A stretch of 64,000 bases of DNA, from positions 62,001-126,000 of the forward strand of contig NZ_JAKLTS010000012.1 of NCBI RefSeq assembly GCF_022012445.1, written 5' to 3'. Below, piece after piece: positions 54,567 through 63,967 of this stretch. Below the pieces are notes generated by a model, which saw nothing but the letters and a program-made list of their open reading frames with translations, searched no databases and was not told the origin of the DNA. This DNA is from Massilia sp. TS11. Lineage in GTDB: Bacteria; Pseudomonadota; Gammaproteobacteria; Burkholderiales; Burkholderiaceae_D. Position numbers and translations under genes: made by a program. Each line of letters opens with the position of its first letter. Position 1 is the stretch's first letter.

Positions 54567-56240
54567 TTATCCTTTCTGGGAAAACAGTTCGATGCGCGGT
54601 TGGGTCTCGGCCTGGCCGGCCGGGCGCCCTTCCTTGTCAAGCTTGCTGAGGTAATGGACGAAGGCGTCGATGTCGAGCAGCGGCGTTTCCACGCGCTGCT
54701 GACCGGCACGGAAGGTGTCGAAATTCGAGCCGCCTTCAGCCAGGAAGTTATTCGTCACGATGCGCACGCGCTGGCCGTCGCCGAGCGGCTGGCCATCGAG
54801 GGTAAGCGAGCCGGGCAGAATGCGCTGGCCGGCCGGGCGCGTCTTGTCCCACACATAGTGCAGGCCGCGCGAGACCTGCAGCAGGCGGCGCTCATCGTAT
54901 TTGGGTTCCCACTGCTGCTCGAGAATCTCGCGCAGCTGGGCGCCGCTGAGGTCCATCAGGACCAGCACATTCCCGTACGGCAGGACGGCCAGGGCGTCGC
55001 CCATGCTGACCACCTGCTGGCGCGCCTGCAGCGGCTCGCGGATCCCGCCCAGATTCATCAGCGCCAGCTGCACGCCCTGGGCGCGGGTGGCGTCCAGCAG
55101 GGCGTCGGCGACCAGGCTGCCGAGGCGCGATTCGCCGGCCGCGCTGGGCACGCGCTCGATGCGGTTGACGGCCACGCGCGCCACCGGCTGGGCCAGGGCG
55201 GCCGCGCTGGCCGTCCGCACCTGGGCCAGATAGGCCGTGATGCGCGGATCGGGCGCGTACTGGCCCGGCTGCAGCAGCACATTGCTGGCCTGCACGGCGC
55301 GCACCTGGCCGTCGCTGTCGTCGAGCGTCAGGCGGATCCGCGACAGCATCTGCCCGCCCTTGGCGGCCTGGGTCACGACGCGCCCGTCCACATTGCACAG
55401 GTAGGCGCGGTGGGTGTGGCCGCTGATGACCAGTTTGATGGCCGGATCGAGGCGTTTGACGATCGGCACGATCGGGCCTTCGAGCTTGCCGCAATCGGCC
55501 TGGTTATAGGTTTCGCGGGTGCCGCCGCCTTCGTGGATCAGCACCACGAAGGCCTGCACGCCCTGGGCGCGCAGTTCGGGCAGCAGCCGATTGATGGCCT
55601 CGGCTTCGTCGGTGAAGTCCAGGCCCTGGATGCCCGAGCCCATCACCAGGCTCGGCGTTTCGCGCGTGACGGCGCCGATCAGGGCCAGCTTGACGCCCTT
55701 GACCGTCTCGATGCGGTAGGCAGGCAGCCAGGGGCGGCCGCTGGCGCGCTCGATCACATTCGCAGCCAGATAGCCGAACTGGGCGCCGCGGTATTCGCCG
55801 CTGAGGCGGCAGGTCTTGGCCGGGCGGGTGGCGCCGGCGCAGCCGCCCTCGAGCTGGCGTTGCAGCTCATGGCGGCCCTGGTCGAATTCGTGGTTGCCGG
55901 CCGCGGACACGCGCAGGCCGAGCAGATTCATCACACCGATCGCCGGTTCATCGGCCCACATGGCCGACAGCGCCGGCGTGGCGCCGATCAGGTCGCCCGC
56001 GGCGACGAACAGCAGATCGGGGTCCTCGCGCCGCCAGGCCTGCAGGGCCGCGCCGAGCAGTTCGGCGCCGCCGGCTTCGCTCTGGTTCTCGCCCGGATGC
56101 TGGGGATTGACCAGGGCCGGACGGGTCGCGTCCAGATGGCCGTGGAAGTCGTTGATCGCCACCAGATTGATCTCGACCGGTGCCGCGCAGGCGGCGCCCG
56201 AGAGGGCCAGGGCGGCGAACAGATGCCAGACAGGTTTCAT
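54567..56240 (-). CDS. Periplasmic bifunctional metallophosphatase/5'-nucleotidase (UshA-like)
   Basis: The 557-residue protein has a signal peptide (MKPVWHLFAALALSGAACA). The metallophosphatase domain (about 20-290) has LVAINDFHGHLD, AGDLIGATPAL, AGNHEFDQG and SGHTHRAYLC. A 5_nucleotid_C domain (about 320-530) has MNLGGIREP and the substrate-stacking NFLAEGGSNFDTF. It would release phosphate and nucleosides from nucleotides outside the cytoplasm. It begins the operon with the PLD-fold protein (4-base gap) and S1/P1 nuclease, about 100 bases after the TonB receptor stop. Confidence 0.94.
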   Translation of the reverse strand: MKPVWHLFAALALSGAACAAPVEINLVAINDFHGHLDATRPALVNPQHPGENQSEAGGAELLGAALQAWRREDPDLLFVAAGDLIGATPALSAMWADEPAIGVMNLLGLRVSAAGNHEFDQGRHELQRQLEGGCAGATRPAKTCRLSGEYRGAQFGYLAANVIERASGRPWLPAYRIETVKGVKLALIGAVTRETPSLVMGSGIQGLDFTDEAEAINRLLPELRAQGVQAFVVLIHEGGGTRETYNQADCGKLEGPIVPIVKRLDPAIKLVISGHTHRAYLCNVDGRVVTQAAKGGQMLSRIRLTLDDSDGQVRAVQASNVLLQPGQYAPDPRITAYLAQVRTASAAALAQPVARVAVNRIERVPSAAGESRLGSLVADALLDATRAQGVQLALMNLGGIREPLQARQQVVSMGDALAVLPYGNVLVLMDLSGAQLREILEQQWEPKYDERRLLQVSRGLHYVWDKTRPAGQRILPGSLTLDGQPLGDGQRVRIVTNNFLAEGGSNFDTFRAGQQRVETPLLDIDAFVHYLSKLDKEGRPAGQAETQPRIELFSQKG

Positions 56241-56253
56241 AGCACGCAAGGAT

Positions 56254-56281
56254 AAAACAAAACGGCCGCACACTCCGGCCG
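56254..56281 (-). terminator. Second hairpin of a double terminator after the Oar-like receptor
   Basis: On the minus strand CGGCCG (56281-56276) and CGGCCG (56268-56263) pair around a 7-base loop, followed by TTTTGTTTT. It lies immediately downstream of the first terminator and 14 bases before the nucleotidase ATG. Transcripts entering from the receptor gene would meet two stops before the nuclease operon. Confidence 0.7.
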
Positions 56282-56286
56282 CGGAG

Positions 56287-56319
56287 AAAAAAAACGGCCG
56301 GTGTTGCCACCGACCGTTT
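56287..56319 (-). terminator. Intrinsic terminator of the Oar-like TonB receptor gene
   Basis: On the minus strand AACGG-T-CGGTG, loop GCAA and CACCG-G-CCGTT form an 11-position stem with one T-G wobble, followed by eight Ts. The hairpin starts about 19 bases after the receptor stop. Confidence 0.93.
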
Positions 56320-56337
56320 TCTGTTGCCCGCAGGGAC

Positions 56338-59300
56338 TTAGAAGTCGTACTTCAGCGTCGCCTGGATGGCCCACTGCGACTCGCCTTTGGCTTGACGCAG
56401 GTCCACGGTTTCCAGCGAACGCACGATGTACACGTACTTGCCGCTGGCCGGGTCGATACCACCGTAGTCGACGAAGGAACGGGCCTTGCCGCCATTCGAC
56501 TGGAAGCCCACTTCCGGGATACGGCCCCAACGCTTGTTGAGCAGGTTGCCGAAGTTGAAGAAGTCGAGCTGGAAGGTACCTTTGTGGCCTTTCATCAGGC
56601 CCGGCAGTTCCTGGGTCACGCGCAGGTCGACCTGGTTGGTCCACGGGGCGAAGGCGCTGTTACGCTTGACCACGGTGCCAGCGGCATCCTTCAGCGAAGG
56701 AATGCTGTTGACGATCGACCAGAACTTGTCTTCGTTGGCGTGGCTGGTGGCCGAGTCACCCTGGAAGATCACGTCGCCCGAACCCGGAGCACGCGGGATG
56801 TACATCAGGTCGTTACCGCCGAGACCGTCACCGTTCATGTCGTTGTTGATGGTCCAGCTGTAGGGCACGCCCTTACGGCCTTCGAAGAACACGCCCAGAC
56901 GGGTGAAGTAGTTGCCGAAGTATTTCTCGGACCAGGTCAGGTTCATGTTGACGCGGTCTTTGATCATGTAGGCCGAGTTGGCTTCCACGTTTTCGTTCGG
57001 GTTGAACACCGAGCGGCCGGCCCAGTTCGAGTTCGACACCGACGAGGTCAGCGGCGACACTTCGGTAGCGTCGGTACGGGTGTACGAAGCGCTCCAGCTC
57101 AGGCCCTTGGCCGACGGACGGCTGATGTAGGCGGTGAACACCTTGCCGCGGCCGCCATCGGTATTGGTGGCCAGCAGCACGTTGTTGAAGTCCTTGTTCT
57201 TCAGGGCCTTCGACACCGAGCCCGCGCAGGCGCCCGACGTCGACAGCGAACCGGAAGCGTTCCAGCAGGCCGGGTTGTAGGCCGGCAGCGACCAGAACAG
57301 GTCACGGCCGTCGCTACCGGTCTTGGTCGGGGCGCCCAGGTTCAGGTATTGGTAGGTGATGGCGTTCTTGTTCTTGGTGTACATGAACTCGCCACCGACG
57401 ACCAGGGTGCCGAACCAGTCCGAACGCGGCAGTTCATGTTCGAAGGCCAGGTTCGACTTCCACACGGACGGCTGACGGAAGTTCGGATCCAGGAAGTCGA
57501 CGTTGGCGGCCGGGGTAGCGGCGGCCGGGGTCGGCTGGGTGTCCGGATTCACCGAGAACAGGCCGCCAGTGGTCGGGCAGGCCGGGTTCGAGCCGCCGCA
57601 GCCGATCACGCGGGTGGCGACGCCCGGGTTCGAGAAGATGTTCGAGATCCAGACGTTGGCAGCAGCGCCCATGAACAGGCCGGCACCGCCGCGGATCTGG
57701 GTCGCGCGCGCCGTGTCGAGCTTGTAGTTGAAGCCGAAGCGCGGCTGGAACAGCTTCTTGCCGTCCGGGGTCACGGTGTTGTCGTAACCGAAGCCACCGG
57801 TCTGCAGCACGGCCGTGGTGCCGTTGTAGCGGCCCGGCACCATCGGGGCGGCAGCGGCGGCATTCGCCTTCGGACGGCCGTTCACGCCGAGTTCATCGAC
57901 GCGCACGCCGTAGGTCAGGGTCAGGTTGCTGTTGACGTTCCAGGTGTCCTGCAAGAACAGGCCGGTGTTCTTCAGCGTGAACTGGGCGATGGCGTCGTTC
58001 AGCGTACCGCCGACGATCGGCACCTGCACCGAGTAGGTGCTCGGACGGCCGATGCGGAAGTTCTCCAGCACGGCCGCTTCGATCTGGGCGGCGGTGGCGG
58101 TGCCGCAGTTGATCGCGCCGAAGCTGTAGGTGTAGGTGGCGCTGCTGTTCTGGCAGGAGAAGGTGTAGTTACCGTTCACGTCCTGCAGGAAGGCGTTGTA
58201 GATCTTGTTCGACGAGTAGTCGGTGCCGAACTTCACTTCGTGATCGCCAATCGACCAGTTACCGCCGGCGTAGGCGTCGGTGGTCTTGGTGCCGAGCACG
58301 TTGAAGTGACGCGAGCGCTCGGTACCGATGTTCAGGAAGCGCGAACCGGTCGGGGTGCCGGCCGGGGCGTCCGACGGCAGGGCGCCGGTGATCTGCAGGC
58401 TGATGGTCGGCAGGCGCGAGTTATTCAGCGGCACCGAGTCATAGTCACGCGAGGACAGTTTCAGTTCGGTCGAGAAGCTCGGGGTCCAGTCCGACAGCAG
58501 CTGGCCGACCAGGGTCTCGATCGACTTGACCTGGCTGTACCATTGCGAGGACAGCGAGATGCCGCTGGTCGACAGGCCCGGGAAGATCGGTTCCGACTGT
58601 TCGGTCTTCGCATAACGCAGCATGGCCTTGTGCGAATCGTTGATGTTCCAGTCCATCTTCAGCAGCGTGTCGCGCGAGGACAGCTGGGTGCCCTTGGGCA
58701 CGTCCACCGTACCGATGTCGGTGTTGTAGTTGGTCTTGGCGATGTTCTGCGCCGAGGAGATCAGCGACTGGGTGATGCCGACGGTGGTGAAGTTGCCGCC
58801 GATCGGGCTGAAGGCCGGCGCCGTGCGGGTCGACTTGAATTCTTCGAACAGCGCGTACAGGAACAGGGTGTCCTTGATCAGCGGGCCACCGAAGTTCACG
58901 CCCTTGGTCGATTCTTCGAAAGCGGCCGGCGGGCTGAAGGTGTCGTTCGACGAGTTGTAGCGGTCGCCAGCGAGACGGTCGTTACGGAACACGTAGTAGA
59001 CGCCGCCCTTCCAGTTGTTGGTACCGGACTTGGTCACGGCGTTCACGTTGGCGCCCGTGTAGCCCTTCTGGGTCACGTCGTAGTTCGAGACGTTGACCTG
59101 CACCGACTGGATCGCTTCGATCGAGATCGGCTGCTTCAGGGTCGGCGAGCCGTTGGCTTCCAGACCGAAGGTATCGTTCACGGCCACGCCGTCGATGGTC
59201 AGCGAGTTGTAGCGCGAGTTCTGGCCGGCCACCGACATTTCGCCACGCTCTTTGTCGGTCTGCGACACGCGCGGGTCATTACGCGCATAGTCCTGCAGGT

Positions 59301-59769
59301 TGCGGTTGATCGAGGCTTGCGACACCAGCTCGGTCTGGCCGATGTTGGTGACGGCGCCCATGTTCGAGCGCGAGAATTTTTCCGAACGGGCGGCCGAGCC
59401 GGTCACCGTCACGACTTGCATCTGCTGCTGCAGCGAAGCGTCCAGATTGGTCGTTTCGGCCAGCTGGACATAGACGTTTTCTTCTTTCTTGCTCACGCCG
59501 TCCTTGGTGATGACGATCGTGTACGGGCCACCCACGCGCAGGCCGCGTGCGATGTAACGGCCTTCGCCGTCGGTGACCACATTGCTGATCGAACCCGATT
59601 CAGCGTGGATGATTTGCACCTGCGCGCCTGCGGCCGGTTTGCCGTCCGCGCCGGTGATACGGCCGCCGAGGGCGGACGTGGTGTTCTGTGCAAAAGACGG
59701 TGCCGCCGACAGCGCGATGGCCATGGCGAACGCGAGCTTCGTCAGCCGAATCCGTTTTTTATCGATCAT
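56338..59769 (-). CDS. Oar-like TonB-dependent receptor with carboxypeptidase-regulatory-like domain
   Basis: The 1143-residue outer-membrane protein has a signal peptide (about 1-28, ending APSFAQ). A CarboxypepD_reg-like beta-sandwich follows (about 30-110: ALGGRITGADGKPAAGAQVQI...VTDGEGRYIARGL), then a plug domain (about 120-240) with QDYARNDPRVSQTD and NSLTIDGVAVND. The very large barrel ends in QATLKYDF. Oar-type receptors take up large or unusual substrates and are abundant in polymer degraders. The exported nuclease operon lies directly downstream, so a nucleic-acid breakdown product is a possible ligand (inference). GGGG lies upstream of ATG 59769. Confidence 0.93.
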   Translation of the reverse strand: MIDKKRIRLTKLAFAMAIALSAAPSFAQNTTSALGGRITGADGKPAAGAQVQIIHAESGSISNVVTDGEGRYIARGLRVGGPYTIVITKDGVSKKEENVYVQLAETTNLDASLQQQMQVVTVTGSAARSEKFSRSNMGAVTNIGQTELVSQASINRNLQDYARNDPRVSQTDKERGEMSVAGQNSRYNSLTIDGVAVNDTFGLEANGSPTLKQPISIEAIQSVQVNVSNYDVTQKGYTGANVNAVTKSGTNNWKGGVYYVFRNDRLAGDRYNSSNDTFSPPAAFEESTKGVNFGGPLIKDTLFLYALFEEFKSTRTAPAFSPIGGNFTTVGITQSLISSAQNIAKTNYNTDIGTVDVPKGTQLSSRDTLLKMDWNINDSHKAMLRYAKTEQSEPIFPGLSTSGISLSSQWYSQVKSIETLVGQLLSDWTPSFSTELKLSSRDYDSVPLNNSRLPTISLQITGALPSDAPAGTPTGSRFLNIGTERSRHFNVLGTKTTDAYAGGNWSIGDHEVKFGTDYSSNKIYNAFLQDVNGNYTFSCQNSSATYTYSFGAINCGTATAAQIEAAVLENFRIGRPSTYSVQVPIVGGTLNDAIAQFTLKNTGLFLQDTWNVNSNLTLTYGVRVDELGVNGRPKANAAAAAPMVPGRYNGTTAVLQTGGFGYDNTVTPDGKKLFQPRFGFNYKLDTARATQIRGGAGLFMGAAANVWISNIFSNPGVATRVIGCGGSNPACPTTGGLFSVNPDTQPTPAAATPAANVDFLDPNFRQPSVWKSNLAFEHELPRSDWFGTLVVGGEFMYTKNKNAITYQYLNLGAPTKTGSDGRDLFWSLPAYNPACWNASGSLSTSGACAGSVSKALKNKDFNNVLLATNTDGGRGKVFTAYISRPSAKGLSWSASYTRTDATEVSPLTSSVSNSNWAGRSVFNPNENVEANSAYMIKDRVNMNLTWSEKYFGNYFTRLGVFFEGRKGVPYSWTINNDMNGDGLGGNDLMYIPRAPGSGDVIFQGDSATSHANEDKFWSIVNSIPSLKDAAGTVVKRNSAFAPWTNQVDLRVTQELPGLMKGHKGTFQLDFFNFGNLLNKRWGRIPEVGFQSNGGKARSFVDYGGIDPASGKYVYIVRSLETVDLRQAKGESQWAIQATLKYDF

Positions 59770-60172
59770 TATTAACCCCAAATAGATGCTTGTTATGTCG
59801 GGTCCCCCTCACGCCGGGGCCCCCTCCCTTACGTCAAAATCTTCATGGCCTGCGGCCTTGAACAAACCGCCATTGTCCCCAAACTTTGTGTCAAGTCGAT
59901 GACGTCACCAACAAATGTGACGGAGACCCAACATTTATTTGCCAACTATGCATGAGTGAAAAATGCATGGCAAATATGTTTTCCTTTTCGGATTTATAGC
60001 TTTTACATATAAATACGAAAGGAAAATCAGCTAAAGCTGTAAATATTTTGGGGATTTCTGTACGGGAAGATAAACCGGATTATACGTTCAGGCCTTCTGC
60101 CTGAAATCGATTCATCGACAAAGCGGGGGCCGCAAGGGCAAATGTGTCGCAAGGAGGCCACAGAAAACTAGA
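59770..60172. promoter_or_regulatory. Upstream region of the Oar-like receptor with nested inverted repeats
   Basis: A long leader precedes the receptor. ATTTGCCA (59937-59944) and TGGCAAAT (59968-59975) form an inverted repeat enclosing two ATGCAT copies (59948-59953 and 59963-59968). On the minus strand a TATAAA (59998-59993) lies within ATTTATAGCTTTT, the 13-base string also found upstream of the other TonB receptor. I found no good -35. The rest, including the C-rich stretch at about 59800-59830, shows no ORF or recognised RNA. Confidence 0.45.
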
Positions 60173-60201
60173 AATTCCGGCAAGTTTTTCTTGCCGGAAT
60201 T
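60173..60201 (-). terminator. Probable terminator of the purine catabolic operon
   Basis: A perfect 12-bp stem (AATTCCGGCAAG and its complement) with a 5-base loop lies 16 bases after the adenosine deaminase stop. On the minus strand it is followed by TTCTAGTTTTC, a moderately T-rich tail. It is likely a terminator, though not of the strongest type. Confidence 0.75.
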
Positions 60202-60217
60202 CTTGTTCAACAAACTC

Positions 60218-61654
60218 TTACTTGCTGCCGAGCTTGGCAACCATGGCTTCGAAGCTAGTGAAGCGCTGATCGAGTTGGCGGGTCAGACGTTGTTTTTCCG
60301 CATCGTTGAGGAAGGCGTACTGGATGCTGCGGTAGGACGCGGCCTTCACTTCCGCATAGCTCGGCTTGTAGGTGCTGGCAAAGCGCACGTACTCGTTCGA
60401 CAGATTATTGCGCGACACGCCCGCGTCGTCGGTGCTGATCACATACGGCACGCCGTACTTGCGGTACAGGGTCAGCGGATGGGCCTCGCCCTTGATGCCG
60501 AGGATGAAGTCATTGCTGGTCAAATTGATTTCGACCGGAATGCCCTTGGCCTTCATCGCGCGCAGGATGCCCAGCACATTGCTTTCGTGCGCCAGGTCCA
60601 TGCCGTGACCGATGCGCTGGGCGCCGGCCACATGCAGGGCCTCGTCGATATGGAACTTCAGGCCTTCGGGCGGCACCATGCCGAGTGCCAGTTCGCCCGC
60701 GTGCATGGCCAGATTGACCTTCGGATAGCGCGCCTTCAGGAAGCGCAGCATCTTCATGTGCAGCGAGTAGTCGCGCATCGACACCGTGTCGTTCTCGGCG
60801 CCGACGATGTTCACGCCGACGATCAGCGGCGTGCTCGAGGCCGCCTTCATGCCCGACAGCATGCACGAGAACACCAGGCCCGGCGGCAGCAGGCGCACCG
60901 AATAGGTCTGGTAGCGCATGGTGAAATTGGCGTCGTCGATGCCCTTGTGATAGCCCTCGAGTTTGCTCACATAGTCGGCGATCGCGCTATTGAAGCTGGC
61001 GTTCTGCTCGAGCTTGGCCATCTGGGCCGCGAACAGCTTGTCGAGTTCGGCGTCGCTGAGGCCGGGCTTGAGCACGGCCTGGTCGAACTCGGCGTCCGGC
61101 TGCATCGGCGTGGCCTTGAACATGGTCTCGATATAGACCAGGTTCTCGGCCAGCGCGCGCTTCTTGATCTCCTGCAGGCCGAGGTCAAAATTGGTGTTCG
61201 ACACGGCGCCGAAATAGCCGAAGGTATCGAAGAACTGCTTGTCCGGCGGCGACTGCAGGCTGCTGTGGTTATAGAAGTCCTTGCTCGACCAGCGCTGCAG
61301 CAGCTCACGGTACATCGCGTTGTCGGCAAACACGGCCGAACCGCTGAGGCAACCCTCATACGGGGCCTTGGTCTCGATCCGGTAGCTGGCCTTGTTCACG
61401 CACCAGTTGTTCTTGTCGATCCATTCCACATACTGTTCGGCGTAGACGGCGCCCGAATAGTGGTGGTGCAGATCGCCGCCCTTGGGGAACTGGGTGAAGA
61501 ACAGGGTCAGCTCGGCGAGCTTGGGATCATTCCCCTGGATCAGGCTGGCGTAGTGGCGGGCCGTCGCCTGTTCGTTCGGGGTCAGCGGGCCGCGCGCCTG
61601 GGCGCTGGCGGCAAACGCGACGCCGATGAGGAGGCTGACGATGGTCTTGTTCAT
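60218..61654 (-). CDS. Exported adenosine deaminase (ADGF-like)
   Basis: The 478-residue protein carries a signal peptide (MNKTIVSLLIGVAFAASAQA). It then has the zinc-dependent adenosine deaminase motifs: KGGDLHHHYSGA with two metal His, MHAGELALG with the third His and catalytic Glu, RIGHGMDLA, and STDDAGVSR with the final Asp pair. Its length and the insertion between the first motifs resemble the secreted ADGF/ADA2 group rather than cytosolic Add. It lies 33 bases after guaD, so periplasmic adenosine would be converted to inosine and later enter purine catabolism. Confidence 0.9.
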   Translation of the reverse strand: MNKTIVSLLIGVAFAASAQARGPLTPNEQATARHYASLIQGNDPKLAELTLFFTQFPKGGDLHHHYSGAVYAEQYVEWIDKNNWCVNKASYRIETKAPYEGCLSGSAVFADNAMYRELLQRWSSKDFYNHSSLQSPPDKQFFDTFGYFGAVSNTNFDLGLQEIKKRALAENLVYIETMFKATPMQPDAEFDQAVLKPGLSDAELDKLFAAQMAKLEQNASFNSAIADYVSKLEGYHKGIDDANFTMRYQTYSVRLLPPGLVFSCMLSGMKAASSTPLIVGVNIVGAENDTVSMRDYSLHMKMLRFLKARYPKVNLAMHAGELALGMVPPEGLKFHIDEALHVAGAQRIGHGMDLAHESNVLGILRAMKAKGIPVEINLTSNDFILGIKGEAHPLTLYRKYGVPYVISTDDAGVSRNNLSNEYVRFASTYKPSYAEVKAASYRSIQYAFLNDAEKQRLTRQLDQRFTSFEAMVAKLGSK

Positions 61655-61687
61655 GCGATCCCTTTCAGTATTCGTAAGGTGGCCGGC

Positions 61688-62983
61688 TCAGGCCGGGCGG
61701 CCCGCCACATAGGTCGCGGCCACGCAGCGGTCATCGCCCAGCAGGGCCAGTGCAAACAGCAGCTCTTCCAGACTGGCGCTGTGGGCCGTGCGGCGCGCCA
61801 GCAGCGGCGTCGCGCGCGGGTCGAGCACGATGAAGTCGGCCTCGGCGCCGGCCGCGAAACTGCCGATCGTTCCTTCCAGCTGCATCGCGCGCGCCGCGCC
61901 CAGCGTCGCCAGGTAGAACATGCGCAGCGCCGGCAGATAGCTGCCGCCAAGCCGCGCTACTTTATAGGCTTCATTCATCGTTTGCAACATCGAGAACGAG
62001 GTGCCGCCACCCACATCGGTGGCCAGCGACAGACGCATGCCGCTGGCATCGGCGCGCGCAAAATCGAACAGGCCGCTGCCGAGGAAGAGATTGGAGGTCG
62101 GGCACACGGCGGCGGCCGCGCCGCTGGCCGCCATGCGCGCGCGGTCGTCCTCGCTGAGCCAGATACAGTGTCCATACATGGCGCGCGGACGCAGCATGCC
62201 GACGCGGTCGTAGACGTCGAGGTAGCTGCTGGCCTGCGGATAGAGCTGGCGCACCCAGGCGCACTCGTCCTGATTTTCGGACACATGGGTTTGCAGGAAG
62301 GTGTCCGGATAGGCGCGCGCCAGTTCGCCGGCCAGGGCCAGCTGTTCGGGCGTCGAGGTCGGGGCGAAGCGCGGCGTGATCGCATACAGGGCGCGGCCCT
62401 GCTTGTGCCAGCGCTGGATCAGGGCCTCGCTCTCGCGCGCGCCCTGCTCGGCCGTGTCGCGCAGGAAGTCGGGGCTGTGCCGGTCCATCAGCACCTTGCC
62501 CGCCACCATGCGCAGATTGCGCGCCGCCGCCGCCGCGAAGAAGGCATCGACCGATTCCGGATGCACGGTGCAATACACCATGGCCGTGGTGGTGCCATTG
62601 CGCAGCAGCTCATCGAGGAAGGCCTCGGCCACCGTGCGCGCATGGACCGGATCGGCAAAGCGGCGCTCGGTCGGGAAGGTGTAGGTGTCGAGCCAGGGCA
62701 GCAGGCCGGGCGCCGGCGAGGCGATCATATCGGTCTGCGGGTAATGCACGTGGGTATCGATGAAACCCGGCGTGATCAGCTTGCCCTGGTAGTTGTGCAC
62801 CACGGTGCCCGGCGCGAGCGTCGGCGCGAGCGCGGCGAAGTCGCCGGCCGCCACCACCTTGCCGTCGGCGACCAGCAGCAGGCCGTCCGCATGGTAAGCG
62901 GCGGCCTCCTCCGTCTGGGCAGGATCGGCGTGGAAGTGCAGCAAGCTCGCGCGGTAGGCTTGCACCTGGGGGGTATCTTGCAT
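61688..62983 (-). CDS. guaD: Guanine deaminase
   Basis: GuaD converts guanine to xanthine. The 431-residue amidohydrolase has the signature PGFIDTHVHYPQTDMIA, the region LPWLDTYTFPTERRF, THVSENQDE with a zinc His, YGHCIWLSEDD, and LATDVGGGTSFSML with the catalytic Asp. It starts 10 bases after xdhC, whose product matures xanthine dehydrogenase, the next enzyme in the pathway. Confidence 0.96.
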   Translation of the reverse strand: MQDTPQVQAYRASLLHFHADPAQTEEAAAYHADGLLLVADGKVVAAGDFAALAPTLAPGTVVHNYQGKLITPGFIDTHVHYPQTDMIASPAPGLLPWLDTYTFPTERRFADPVHARTVAEAFLDELLRNGTTTAMVYCTVHPESVDAFFAAAAARNLRMVAGKVLMDRHSPDFLRDTAEQGARESEALIQRWHKQGRALYAITPRFAPTSTPEQLALAGELARAYPDTFLQTHVSENQDECAWVRQLYPQASSYLDVYDRVGMLRPRAMYGHCIWLSEDDRARMAASGAAAAVCPTSNLFLGSGLFDFARADASGMRLSLATDVGGGTSFSMLQTMNEAYKVARLGGSYLPALRMFYLATLGAARAMQLEGTIGSFAAGAEADFIVLDPRATPLLARRTAHSASLEELLFALALLGDDRCVAATYVAGRPA

Positions 62984-62993
62984 GAGAAATCTC

Positions 62994-63965
62994 TTAAGTC
63001 TGTCGAGAGGCTACCAGCCGGATCGGCGCGGCGCCAGTGTTCCGCTGCGTCTGGCGTGCTTCCCACAGCTGCAGTAGCTGGGCCGCCACGGCCGCCGCAA
63101 TCACGGCCGGTTGTTTGCCCGTGATGCCGGGCAGGCCGATCGGGCAGGCCATGGCCGCCAGCCGCGCCGGGTCAACCCCGCGCGCCAGCAGCCGGTGCTC
63201 GAACTGCTTGCGCTTGGTGTGCGAGCCGATCAGGCCGAACCAGCCGGACGCGGAGCGCAGCAGAATCGCTTCGGCCAGGCGCTGGTCGAGCGCATGGCTG
63301 TGGGTCATGACGAGAAAGTCGGCCCCGTCCGGGGCGGCTGCGACCACGGCTTCCGGGGTGTCGGTCGCCTCGACCTGCACATTGGCCGGCAGCGTGGACG
63401 GGAACAACTCCTCACGCTCGTCGACCCACAGCACGCGGCAGGGCAAAGGCGCCAGTGCGCGCACCAGGGCCGCGCCCACATGGCCCGCGCCAAACAGCAG
63501 CAGCGTATTCGGCACGGCCGGCACCAGCTGGGCGAACCAGCGGCGCCCGTCCTGCTCCTGTAACAAGTGGCTGCCGCGCGCCGGATCGAACGGCGGCGCA
63601 TCGGCCATGGTGCGCCGTTCGCAGGCGCCATCCAGGGCCAGCAGGCGCCAGTCGCCCGGCCGGATCGTGGCCAGCAGGTCCGCCTCGATGCGTTCGAACA
63701 CCAGATGCACGACTCCGCCGCAGCACTGGCCCAGGCTCGGGCCCAGCGCATAGCGTTCCAGATGGCGCTCGCGCCCATCGGCCAGCATGGTGCGCGCCGT
63801 TGCGATCGCCTGCAGTTCCAGGTGACCGCCGCCGATGGTGTCGACCACCGCAGCGGCCGAAACGCGCATGCAGGCCCCCGGCTCACGCGGACCGGAGCCT
63901 TCGACGCGCGCCACCGTGACCAGCACGGCGGCGCCTTGCAGGGGCGCGGACAACCAGGCTTCCAT
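62994..63965 (-). CDS. xdhC: Xanthine dehydrogenase accessory protein XdhC
   Basis: XdhC binds molybdenum cofactor, helps insert it into xanthine dehydrogenase and supports its sulfuration. The 323-residue protein has the N-terminal XdhC/CoxI region (VARVEGSGPREPGACMRVS...GTIGGGHLELQAI-like) and QCCGGVVHLVFE with the conserved Cys pair. A C-terminal Rossmann domain follows (LLLFGAGHVGAALVRAL) with IGSHTKRKQFEHRL. It starts 2 bases after the stop of the gene entering from the right edge. Confidence 0.95.
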   Translation of the reverse strand: MEAWLSAPLQGAAVLVTVARVEGSGPREPGACMRVSAAAVVDTIGGGHLELQAIATARTMLADGRERHLERYALGPSLGQCCGGVVHLVFERIEADLLATIRPGDWRLLALDGACERRTMADAPPFDPARGSHLLQEQDGRRWFAQLVPAVPNTLLLFGAGHVGAALVRALAPLPCRVLWVDEREELFPSTLPANVQVEATDTPEAVVAAAPDGADFLVMTHSHALDQRLAEAILLRSASGWFGLIGSHTKRKQFEHRLLARGVDPARLAAMACPIGLPGITGKQPAVIAAAVAAQLLQLWEARQTQRNTGAAPIRLVASRQT

Positions 63966-63967
63966 GT

